DNA of 64,000 bases from Agelas oroides (lineage: Eukaryota > Porifera > Demospongiae > Agelasida > Agelasidae). This document shows, piece by piece, positions 32,201-44,200 of the stretch. Each line of letters starts with the position of its first letter. Within the stretch, counting starts at the first letter, position 1. The translations under genes were made by a program, and so were the position numbers. The stretch covers positions 15,226,405 to 15,290,404 of the forward strand of contig OX422184.1 of assembly GCA_949130485.1 (NCBI GenBank), written 5' to 3'. The notes beneath the pieces were generated by a model. The model was not told the origin of the DNA. It did no database searches and worked only from the letters and a program-made list of their open reading frames with translations.

Positions 32201-35200
32201 GTTCAATATTAGCAGTACATAGGTCAATGTAATGCTGACAAAACAATAGAGCTGCAGTAATTGTGTGCACTTTTCTCTAGCTTTCTGAACAGATGCCTCC
32301 AGCTCATGCAGAGGACGTATCAATCTGTCTTAGTCGTCTTCAGGCCTGCTGATAATTTTCAGGACTCGTGAATATCCCTCCATCGCAATAGCAGTCTGCC
32401 AGAAACCACTCGACATTCGGGGAATGAAGAAACGCACATAACAGCCGCTCTCGCACAGTCGTCTACTGCCAATGCAGTGTGCGTCAGATCACGTGATCAC
32501 GTGACCGAAACGATGATTCGACGTAAAATTATTGCCGTTTCCAATCTCTATTATCTATGGTGCTACGCTCTGGTACCGAAGGGAACTGAACGGTGGTTGT
32601 GTGTGGAACAGAGCCGTGAGTTGTTTAGCGACATAATGGGGAGAGGTGGGGCTAGTAATGCTTGCTTCCACTCGTGAATGAGCCCCTCCCGTAGACAAGC
32701 TGTGAATTTTTTGAAATGTGCATTCATTTTGGTGCAGTCAAAGTTGTCCATTCCAAGAGTAGTGACAAACATGAGTCTAGCCTGACTTTGAGAGTAGCTC
32801 TGAACAAAAGCTGGCATAGATTGATTTGAGATACATTGGTGGTTAGGACGCTACCTACAGTGAGTGTGTAGATGCGTCCATCGAGTGGCAATTTTGGGTT
32901 CATGGATATATTAATGAGCCACTAAAACCCTTTTTAAAATTAGGCAAAGCAAGATTGACCTAAAGCAAACCCTAACCCTGAAACTAGGCGTAACCCTGGT
33001 CCTGACTGTAACCCAAGTTTACGTTTTCGTTATAACCTCCGCCGAAAGACTTCACCGCCACCTTAAAACATGAAGCAAAAATGGAGAGGGGGCGTATTCA
33101 TTTAGTCTTTTGCGTACGTCATCACGGTTCCTCGCAATGTTGTGCTCGAGGTCCACAGTCAAGACGACTGCAGTGACTTTCTGGGAAAAACGGACAGCAG
33201 CTTCGCTGAACGAGTGCATGCTGCGGGAACTCAGCGGCGGTTATTGTGCTCATACAAAGCCGAGAGGCAACTTGCATCGTCAGTAGTGGCAGAGGACGAC
33301 AACGTTTACGCTCTTACTGCAATTGTGCAACGAAAACATTCAACAAAGTTTGATAGCTAGTGGGACCGTGAGTGTGCCGCGAGAAGGCAGTGTATCAGTA
33401 TCAGTAAAAGTCTTTAAGACTACTTCTAAACCTTCAAAAAGCCCTCAACAAGTTGTCAAGAGGCTGTCAATAAGCCTGCCATCTTGCGGTGACCGACTAC
33501 AAGTCAACAAGTCTGTGGTGAGCATAGCCTGACTAGTATTAGTGCGCCATAATTAGAAACTGTTCTGCATGGTTTACTGCTGGCTCCAGTGTCCTTGGGT
33601 ATATGGTTTTATCAATTAATTGTAAGTCAGGGCTTAAATTGGGGTAAACACCCCAGCCTAGGCATAGGCTAGCGGGGTTGAGTCGAAGCCTTGGCCCGTT
33701 ATCATCATGGAGTCATGGGTGGGTTCTGAGGACTCCCTCAGTGGCAATGTTTCTACCTCTATTCAGGTGTTTCCTCAGGCTGCTAGTTCTGAAATAGTTG
33801 CTGTTAAATGTGGTTCTGCAACTGGTGATCTCTATTTAGAAAAGTTTGAAGGTGCTACTGGCAGTAAGGGAGGTGTGAAATGCATTCTCTCTCATTCAAA
33901 TTGGTTTACCCCAGTTTGAGTCACTTGGGAGCAAGGAAAAATCTGGAGATGTTCTATTTATCATGGAAACACTCAATTAGGAAACTATCTCCGCTGGCAG
34001 ATAATGCTAGAGGGCTGTCACCAATCCATTCATCCTCTCGATCTCAATCTCCTGCTCCTATTCGCGATGGATCCCTCATTCCACCTGTGTCATCCTTACT
34101 GACAAACCCTCTGCTTGCTTTTATCAAAGCTTACAGGTTGAGAGGTGATGTAAGTGGTCTACGCAATGCTCTTCTCTCTGTTGTTGACTCCTCGCTTCTA
34201 GTTGATGCTCACAAATCTCTCTGGTAGCATTGCAAGAATGATCTTGAGGAACTTGGTCTCTCATTTAAAAACAGAAGACATTCTGACAAGCGTTCAGTTT
34301 CTGATGCCATTCTTGGTGATATTATTGCTTTTGATGCTCTTGATGATGCCTGCAAGCTTCCAGCTATATTTGTAGAAGCCACAGATCTTCTCTCAATTCC
34401 TCCCGTTTTTCTTGATCCGATTGCAAAAAAGCTTTCAGAAAACACTTCCAGCATTGACTGCCTGACTTCTGTGGTTTCAAAACTTTCAGAAAAGTTCTCT
34501 TTACCACCAGCTGACACAAGTCTGCTCTAGATAATCTTTTGGCAACAACAGTCAGACCCAACTTGAGTCCCTCTCTGAGTGCATTATAACTCTCTCTTCA
34601 TTACCTTCAACTAGTGCACCGCCAAGCTCTGAGGCTTCCACTGCTGGACATCATCATAGTTCTTCCTCACAGAAGGCTGGTGCTAGCCAGGGTCACAAGT
34701 TGTTGAATCCATCTTCTCGATCTAACAGAATCATTCTTTTTAATTTACCTGAAGCATCCCTGATGGAGACTAAATCAGCCATTGATGAGATATCAGAGTA
34801 TCTTATTGGTAAGAAGGTCAATGTCTGTAATGCAATCCGTCTTGGACGACATAAACCCCCTGGCAATGATTCAGCTCCTACTAGACCTAGACCCATACTC
34901 ATCACTCTAGACAGTGATTGGGATAAGAGGTTGCTCTTATCCAAATGTAGAAACCCCAAAGGATTCTCTACTTATAAGAGTCTCTTTCTCCGGGTCAATC
35001 TCCCTCCTGATCATCCTCAAAGGGCTAATCGTCGCATTATTGAGACTTCACATCATCCCTCCCAACCACAGGCAGCTGATGAGTCCCACCACTCTGATGC
35101 TGAGTCTACAGGTACAACTTCTGGCCCTCCTGTAGCTCATCATGAGCAGTAACACTTCTGAATCATTTAAGTTCTGTACATATAATTGTCGTGGTTGGAA

Positions 35201-38200
35201 ATCTGGTTGTGATTACGTCAATGACCTTTTAAAATCATGTGATTTCTGCTTGATTCAAGAACATTGGCTGTTTCAAGATCAGTTCTCCACATTGAATGTT
35301 TGTAATGACGTTTACTCTGTTTCTGTTAGCGGAATGTCTGGTGATGAATTGATTCTTGGTAGACCATATGGTGGCTGTATGATTTTTTTCACAAATCATT
35401 CTCCCACTCAATTTCCTGTCTTAAATCTTGCTCAACATGCTTCTGTGCACTCTTGCTTAAACTGTTGAACTCCTTCAATCAACAGATTGCCTCCATCCTC
35501 ATTGACAATGTCTATCTACCCACTAACTATGGTTTAGATGAGTCAACTACCACTTTTCGAGAAACTATTGCTGAATTGGAAGGATTTCTTTTAACTCAGA
35601 TGTATGATCATGTCATCATCACTGGCGATTTTAATGTTGATTTTGCTAAAGTCAGCCCTAATCACACTATTCTTGAGTGCTTCATGCAAGCCTTTGATCT
35701 CGTTAGGGGTGATATATGTTCTGATATCTCATTCACATACAGACGCGATGATCACCAGTCCTTTCCTGGGTTGATCATGTTATTTGTTCTTATTTTGAAC
35801 AATACCAGTAATATGATGTCAATTGATTCTGTTGACAACTTTTCTGATCACCTTCCAGTGTTTTTCACTCTGAATAGCTCTACACCCTCGACACGCCTTA
35901 GGCCTATTTCAATTGGTCAGACAAACTCAACTTCTGATTCCTTATCCCTAAGATCAATTGGAGCAAAATCACTGAGGATGACATAAGCAATTTTCGGCAT
36001 CTCCTTCAGCACAACCTTCCCTCACTTTCCAGCTCAGCTCACTCCTGCATTGATCCTCAATGTTCAGCACACAAGGATATCATTGAGCACTTTTGTAATC
36101 AGTTGCTTGTGGCGAACAATCAAGCAGCACATGCCTGTTTTCCCAGAATCCTGACCCACAAAGCTCGCAGAGTTCCTGGCTGTAACATAATTGATGGTCT
36201 CACAACTGACAATGATATCTCCAACATGTTCTCCTCTAAGATCTCTTCGCTACTCAACTCTGATCTTGACCAATCAGCTAGGAATAGTTTCCTTGCTGAT
36301 CTCACTGATTCCATTTCAAGCTCTGACCTGCTAACCTCTTAAATTTCTTCTACTGTTGTATTGAATGCACTTGATCAACTCAAGAAAGGAAAATCAGATG
36401 GTTCAAGTCTATTTTCTGATGCTTTTATATTTGCCAAAGATATTCTCAGCAACCCTTTGAGTCAACTTTTCACTGCCGTTGTAAGACATGGCTATGTTCC
36501 CAAGCTCTTAAGAGATTGTATTCTTCAGCTAATTCCCAAGCCAGGGAAAGACTTGACTTGCTCTGACAATTACAGACCAATTGCTCTTGCTCCAACATTG
36601 AGCAAGGTCTTAGAGTGGTGCATTTTACTCATCTATGGAGACTCTTTCTCCACCTCGCCTCTTCAATTTGGCTTTAAACCTGGCATGTCAGCTGACATGT
36701 GCACCGGCCTAATTAAAAATGTCATCAGTCGCTACTGTTTTAATGGCTCTAATGTGTTTGGATGCTTCCTCGATGCCTCGAAGGCATTCGATTGAGTCAG
36801 TCAGCTCAAGTTATTTAGCAAGCTACTTGAGAAAAATCTCCCACCAACTATTATTAGATTTCTTTTCTCCTGGTATAGGGATCAAAAATCCTCAGTTCTT
36901 TGGAATAAAACTCTCAGAGAATTTCTCAGTTTCTAATGGAGTTAGATGTTTTATCACCTATACTTTTCATTGTTTATATTGATGAATTACTGATCAGATT
37001 AGAATCTCAAGCTGTTGGCTGCAATTGGTCACACTATTTTGTTGGAGCTCTTGGGTATGCAGATGACATTGTTCTTTTGGCTCCCTCTGCCTCAGCTTTA
37101 AGAATGATGCTCAATACCTGTTGTCAATTTGCCAATGATTACAACCTATTTAATCCAGGGGAAAAAAACACAACTTGTTCGATTCTCCTTACCTTGCTCC
37201 TCACCTAACCCATCTACATCACTGACTTTTCTGTTTGCTGGCCAATTTCTCAAGCTGGCTGATAGAGCCTGTCGTCTAGGTCATATCTTACGTTCGGACC
37301 TATCTGATACTGATGATATTTTGAGGGTTCAAACCGATATGTGCCGTAGAGCTAACTGCCTTTTATCTACCTTTTATGCCACTAATCCTGCTGTCAAGAC
37401 CCTCTTATTTCATACTTTCTGTCTGTCTCTCTATGGCTCTGCACTGTGGAGATTGTCATCTTCCAGTCTGCGCTCACTGAAAGTCACTTTCAATAATCTG
37501 TTGAGAAAAATTTGGAAGCTTCCTTGGCATTGTCATACTAGCATCCTTCACTGCATTAGTAGTCCTCAAAGCCTCTTTAATGTTGTTATTTATCGTTCAA
37601 GTATGCTGTGTCAGAAAGCAAGAGCCACAGGAGTTCCTTTAATTCATGATATCTTCACAGAAGCACCTCAATTATCGTACACCACCTTTGGCTTTGATGT
37701 TAATTACAATCGATACTGGAGAACCTACACTGATGCTGATAAAATGTGCTTAAATTTTATAAGAGATGTCAAGCTATTTCCACAAGAGAACAGAGGACTT
37801 ATTGACGAAATTTATTACTTGTGTACTTATTAATAGTAACTCTCATATAATATTTAACACTATCCGTTATATATATGTATCTCTTCTTACACCTATTGTG
37901 GTGTGTACAATGAAATTTAATAATAATTGGCGGTGGCCAATGAACGAGACTATAGTGATTTCGTGTGTATGCGCGTGTTTACGAACACACTCGATGTCAG
38001 AGTTAAAACAAAAGCTCACTAAAAGCGTGCACAATAGTTGCTCGCTACGGGGTGTTTACATGAGGGAAAATACCTATGCAAGAAAGTGGGGTTAACGAGG
38101 GGGGAATTTGTTTGAAGGGGGCGTATTTTCGGGAGCTTAAGGTACACATCTGTACACAAGCATTTACAACAGCTTGACGTGATAACATTATTCCTGTATT

Positions 38201-41200
38201 GTACTATTGGTATGACAATGTTGTGTAATATAAACTAAAATACATGCAGAAAAGATTGAGTTGAAGATCCAGAAGAGGGAAAGTAAACCTCACCTGTTAT
38301 GTTGGCAAAGCTATAGAAGATGGGATAGCTATATGATTATGTACAGTCTCCAGTTTGGCCAACAATTTTTAACATTAAATGCCTTTATATACATTGAATC
38401 AATGTAGTTAATATAGTGTCGCATATGTACATGTGTATGTCATAAACTCTACACTACATACTCAAATTTGGACAATGCAATCCAATGTCATGTAGCCAAA
38501 TCTATACTAAATGAGATGGTTATGGTTTCCAGTTTGGTAATGTTTACATATAACTTCATGCATATGTACAACATACAAATCAGCACAATAAATGGGACAT
38601 CTAGAAAAGCAGGGAACTGGAAACAGGACAAGAACAGGAGCAGGAAACGGGAACAGAAATTTGTGCAAAATGCTGCACGGGCGGAGACAACTAGGAACTC
38701 TTGGCTATCTTCTTCATGAAGAGAACCCGGAACGACTAGGTCTAGGGACTCATGGTGGTCTAATCTTGTTCACAAGTACAACCAGAAAGAACTGGGGGGA
38801 GAGTACAACAATCAACTCAATCCACAGTCACAATGAATTACCTATTATTTGATCGTTTAGTCATGATTGTACATACAGTTAAAGACGAACTGAACACCCC
38901 TCCTCCCCATGATGGTGCACGACAGAATCTGTTAAACATTGGGCAGCTTCACTGTCACTTCACAAAATAAGAATAAATAAAAGAAGTAGACTAAGTACAA
39001 AAAATAATACAAAACAGTTCAGTCAAAAAACCGATTCATTGTAGGCAATTGTTTGTTCAGGCCACAAGCTCAAGAAGTATAATAGAGTTAGTGATCTATC
39101 CTCTTTCAACTGGTTCACATAGTGTGTGTTGTCACGAGACAGCTGCAGTAGTCTTGGTAAAAGATGTAATCTGTTCAGGACCACTGTTCTGGGAGCAGAG
39201 ATTCATCATCCTCACAGCGACTAATGCAGCCTAGCAGTCCTTGCAGCCATTGCATAAGTATATCTTCGCATAAAATCTTTCACAGTAAGGATGCCGACTT
39301 CACTGCAGGTATTTGTCTAGTATCTGTATAGCCTCGTCCCCAGGCCCCGCCCCCCCGAGGAGAGGCCTGGTACACACTGTTTGCGCATGCGCGTAATATC
39401 CCCAGTTTTTAGGGGATTCGTAAAATAATGGATACTTACCGTACACTAAGTACGTATACGAACCGTTCATGTTCGTTTCACGCAAATGAGTGAGAGTGCG
39501 GCTCTGAAGTGTGGCTGCTTCTCCGGGCAAATCGCTGTTTGGTAAAGCTTTATCGTGCGCCGTTTCTGTTGTAAAGGCTGGTCATGTTCAAGACGGAGCC
39601 GCTACAAGTTGTGTACAAAGAGAGATACCAGTAAGTGTTTTGGCTACGAACGGGCCTTTTTGATTTGTTACCTTTCTGTTTGAGAGTAAGTTTTGAAGAA
39701 GTGATACTGCCACGTAGTACTCTAGTAGTATTCCTCAAGTCAAATTGCCGCTGGAGTCTATTTCGAAGAAAGCTTTGTATTCTTGGTTAGTATAATCTTC
39801 CGCATACGGACAAGATAAGTGCACGAAGCTTTTTACGGAAAATATAACGGAATATATCGCGCATGCGCAAACAGTGTGTACCAGGCCTCTCCTCGGGGGA
39901 GAGGGGCCTGGGGACGAGGCTAGTATCTGTAGGGCTTGAATTAGCAAGCGTCATAGGGCTAGTGAGTGATGACTGATTACAGTATCATTGCTTAGTCAAA
40001 GAGTGGGCATGTGTACCTACTGATCCCGAAGTGTTGAGTGTTGTATCACAGAACCAAACGGTAGGTGAAACTCAAACTCCATTGTTGTGCTTCTTTGTTC
40101 GTGAACAAGATCACTGTGAGCCTCGAGTCTATCTCTGCAGATATTTATGAACAAGCAGTCATCTTGTCTCTGCCTGTGCCACTTTTTGCGCAAATTTCCA
40201 TTCCCATTCCCATACTGTTTCCCATTCCCTACTTTTGCAGCTGCTCCAATTAATGCTCAAATCTGAGCAATGCTTAAATCTGAGCAGTGCTCAAATCTGA
40301 GCAATGCTTACACAAGGTATTTAAAAAATTCTGACACAATACATTTCTGTGTTACATATGCAGTGCAATCATGCTGCTTTTGGTGGTCTACTACTTCTTT
40401 GCAATAATTGGAATGGAGGCATTTTCTACAGTAGTGCGGAGCAAGTGTTGGTAATTGAAGCAACGTAATCTTTCAATATGTATGATGTAGTTGCATGGCA
40501 ATTTGCATGTAGATACTTGCCAATTTGGATCTTGGTAAATTTCATGCTAGCAAGTTTGCCTTGTGCATGAGTTCTATATGCCACATCAGACCATAATGCT
40601 TTTTTGCACGTTATGATATATTTTTGTGTAATCATTTCAAGTGGCAAAGTACAGCAAAGATATTTGTCACTTTACCTCCGGTTTGAATAAGATAGCTAAA
40701 TTGCCCGTAGATAGCAGCAAATCCATGGCTAGATTCGACCAACACTAAAACCTCCTGGAGGAAAGTTGGTTTATGATGCGGCTTTTGTATAGCAAATAGT
40801 GTCTCAATGCTATCCAATATTTATGAATTTGACATCATGTGGGAGTAGTGCTGGAGACTACTGTTCTTCCACATATGTATTTCCATGTAGTACCTTTAGG
40901 GGAACTTGTACAGCAGTTTGGTACCAATCAATCATTGACTTCTGTACCATACTTGATGATGTATTCAATTGTATGTGTTAGCATAATTAATGTTAACGGT
41001 ATTGGATATCCGTGCCCATAATTGTTGTTCCCATTGTGATGTACATAAGTTTTAGGTGTGCAATAATCATTTTTTTATCTGGTCTTTTAGACTTATGTAT
41101 ACGGAATATTGATCTATGTACCTATATGTCCAGCACAAAGACTACCATGCCTTAAGTAAGACTATTTAGTGCACATGAGTAAGATTATTTTTGAATGTAC

Positions 41201-44200
41201 TTTGCATGCAGTGACTACAACCACACCTGGTATGGTGTTGGGGAATACTACAGTGGCACCATGAACACCACCACCACAAACGTCTACTGGTTGCTGAACT
41301 TTCACACCAACATTTTGAGCAGTTTTAGTGAGTACTTTTTTGTGTATACAGACAAGTGCAAGCTAATGCTTATACCTCATTCCATACACAGTTACATTAT
41401 TTGTGCTGATGGTGGTTAACAACTGGTATATAGTAATGGTAGGTGTTAGCTATACCCTAGAGTGTCAGTTGCTATACTCACCGCATTTGAAAATTATTTC
41501 TCTAGGAGGGCTTTGCAGCTGAAGTTCAGCAACAAACTTCAGTTCATCATGCCTGGCTAACTCGGCTCTACTTTATGTCATTCTACATCATCACACTGGT
41601 ATGTAAACTAGTAGACTAAAACTCACTAATCAATGAGATGTTTGTTTTCAATGTCCCCCATTGTATTACACTCTCATTGGTATCTTTAATCTGTTAGGTG
41701 GTACTGCAAGTGAGTGTGGCATTCATTTTAGATGCATTTGCAAATGCAAGAAAGATTAATAAACTACTGTCAAAGAAGTCCAGGACTAACAAGAATAGCT
41801 GCTGTTGCAATCAAATGAACAATGAATTGGGTAAGAAACATAATGGTATTGAAGTATCATTACAATTTTCTCATACTGTAAATTTGTATCCTTCTTTGTA
41901 CATTAGGTGGACCTGCAAACAAAGGTAAGAGTAACAGCTTAGGAAGCAAGCAAGATCAGTATTGTATCCATAGCAAAGGGTTTACTAGGGGTGTCTCTAG
42001 TTGCTCGACTGGACGTGTAACTGGCACTACTCAATCTAGGTTGAACTACCTACTGTGTCTCTAAGGCTCTTATCTCACCACAAAGGTTTATTAATGAGTG
42101 TTATCAGCATCAGCTTACTTCCTTGATGTCACAGTAAGAAAATGGGGCCTCCCTGAATTGGAGTTCCCCTGGTTCCATCCTACATGCGGATTGGGCCTCC
42201 CTACAGTACAATGTATGGGGGGCCCACTTACTACTCTCAAGAAAGGCTGTACTAAGGTTGTTGGATCTGGGAGTGACCAAAGATTGCATGAGGTGCACAA
42301 ACGAAGATTGAAGCAAAGAGACCGAGGACTGAGCACTAATTTCTGCCATTGCATTTTTGTCCACAATGACAATAGTCCTTCAAAGTCAGACTCTTGCTTT
42401 TCGGTGAGAATTTTGCAACTACTATAACTAAGCACCTGATGACAAGCTCAGAAAGCTTCTGAAGTGAGATAAGAGCCCTTCAGACACAGTACGTAATTCA
42501 ACCTAGATGTAGCGGTGCTAGTTACATGAGTTAGCTGTAACTGTGTACATTCGCTGCTCCATTCCATATTTCCTGTTCCTTTCTATTATCCAGTCCAGTG
42601 ATTAGAGACACCCATTTACTAGCGTTTTTGGATAGCCCTTGGGATTTTCATTTGCATGTCAGTTCACTACCATGATATGGGCAAATATGTAGCAAAAACA
42701 TGAATACTGAATCCTGCCTATCCATTTAATTAATTAAAGACTAGGCCTATCTTTATGTATTGTATCACAAAGTTTCTAGTCAAACCATGGCATAAAGTAG
42801 CCCTTCTTATTCATTGCACTAAATACTTTATTAAATTAGTATCAAGTCCAAGTGTGCAGATAAAGAATTAATTACATCCTATTGCATTTAGCCTTCTATC
42901 ATTTCACAGACCACGTAGCTAGGGGTCAAGTTACCAAATTGACATATATACTGGTTAAAGCAAACTCCTAACATAGTACATATTTTCACTTATATGCTTG
43001 CTTGCTTGTTTGTGGCCATATTCCCCGTAAATTGTAAATGAGCGCATTTAAATAGATTGAACACTTGAGTTCAGTTGGTGAAGGCAATGAAGTGCTACTG
43101 CCAGAGTGCAGTGTCAACAACCCAGATTGAAGACAACTCAAGTTGAACCACGCATGGCAACTTACTTCTACAGACCATGACACTGACAGATAATGGTAGC
43201 TAGGCTGCTCACAGATGGCACAAATTATGCACAGTAGTTGAGGTCGCTTCAGTTAAGGGCCAAATTAACACCAGAGATTCACCTCCATGCATTCTTTTTT
43301 GCATGCCATGCTTGCGTAGCCACAGTAGCTGCCCTTATCAAGTTTGCATGGCTTAGAATGCTCATGTAACAGCAGACAGTAACAAATCCTACTGTTATGC
43401 ATGGTTTGTGTGCCATGATAAAATATATATTAAGTCAGCAGTGTGCTGCTTACTCAGGCTCCCTCACGATGATGAGTACAGATAGTATAACTACTGTGGA
43501 TTTTCAACAGCACCTTTGCATACATCACAATCTTCCCAAATTTATCCACAGAACCTAAACCATCTATTGTTAACGCCTACTATGACTCCATGAATATTGT
43601 TTTATCATGTGAAGAAGTGAAAAAGCAGGATGAACAACCTCCAGCAAAATGGTGGAAATACCTACCTTACTGTATTAGGATGTGGAGAAGAATTGACTTT
43701 AAGAGTCGGAAAGTAAGTCACAAAGGTGGTATTAACAAAATACTGAATCAATCAAGCATTTCTGTAATTTGATGTTCATGCAGTTTGAGAATCAGTTAAT
43801 GTCAAGAGGGGTTCACTTTGAGGTAAGTTACAAACCAATATCTGATACATAGGTAGTCAAGAAATGAACTATACGGTAGATTTGGAAATTTCGCTGTAAA
43901 AATGATTTCATGGTCGAGACCAACCGCGAAAATTTTAACACGCAAAAAATAAAAAAAATAAAAATTACTCGGCGATGATCAATGAATAAGCAGATGATCT
44001 CATAGAAGTTGTTTTCATGATCTTGTAAGAGTAGATCACGTGGGAGTTGATCTCATCAAAGTTGATCTCGTGTGAGTAAATCAAAATTTAACACCACAAT
44101 TTATTATTTTTTTACGCAAATTATTTTTAAAGTGAAAATTTCCCAATCCACGGTACTTACATTTGTACTCCACATCTTGGAAGATTACCAAGGAGGGATA

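Larger units (their letters stand above)
18784..36663 (+). repeat. Segmental duplication, copy 1
   Basis: Homologous to 47407-64000 with about 27.0-27.4 kb offset growing by indels. The region 18784-19290 matches 47407-47913; 21398-21917 matches 47914-48256; 22548-26260 matches 48258-53620. Region 26264-36663 matches 53624 to the window end almost base for base. It covers channel exons 3-19 and most of the LINE. Confidence 0.95.
33600..37930 (+). mobile_element. CR1/L2-group LINE, nearly full length, degraded (intron 19)
   Basis: Two ORFs in standard order. ORF1 (33707-35152) overlaps ORF2, the junction being ATGAGCAGTAA at 35142-35152. ORF2 carries an AP endonuclease then a reverse transcriptase, ending at about 37833. 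The 3' end is near the AATAATAATT at 37918-37927. Multiple frameshifts and stops are present, and the same ones occur in segmental copy 2, so the element died before the duplication. The exact 5' boundary is uncertain. Confidence 0.85.

Noticed and set aside
32960-33015. Telomeric sequence (AACCCTAACCCTG)
   Set aside because: Only two to three degenerate units inside a dispersed repeat that recurs at 47059 and 60303; interstitial and not a chromosome end.
42098-42435. Gene inside intron 26 (frames of about 100 codons on both strands)
   Set aside because: Lies between the arms of a TIR element, no known domain, no splice or promoter evidence.
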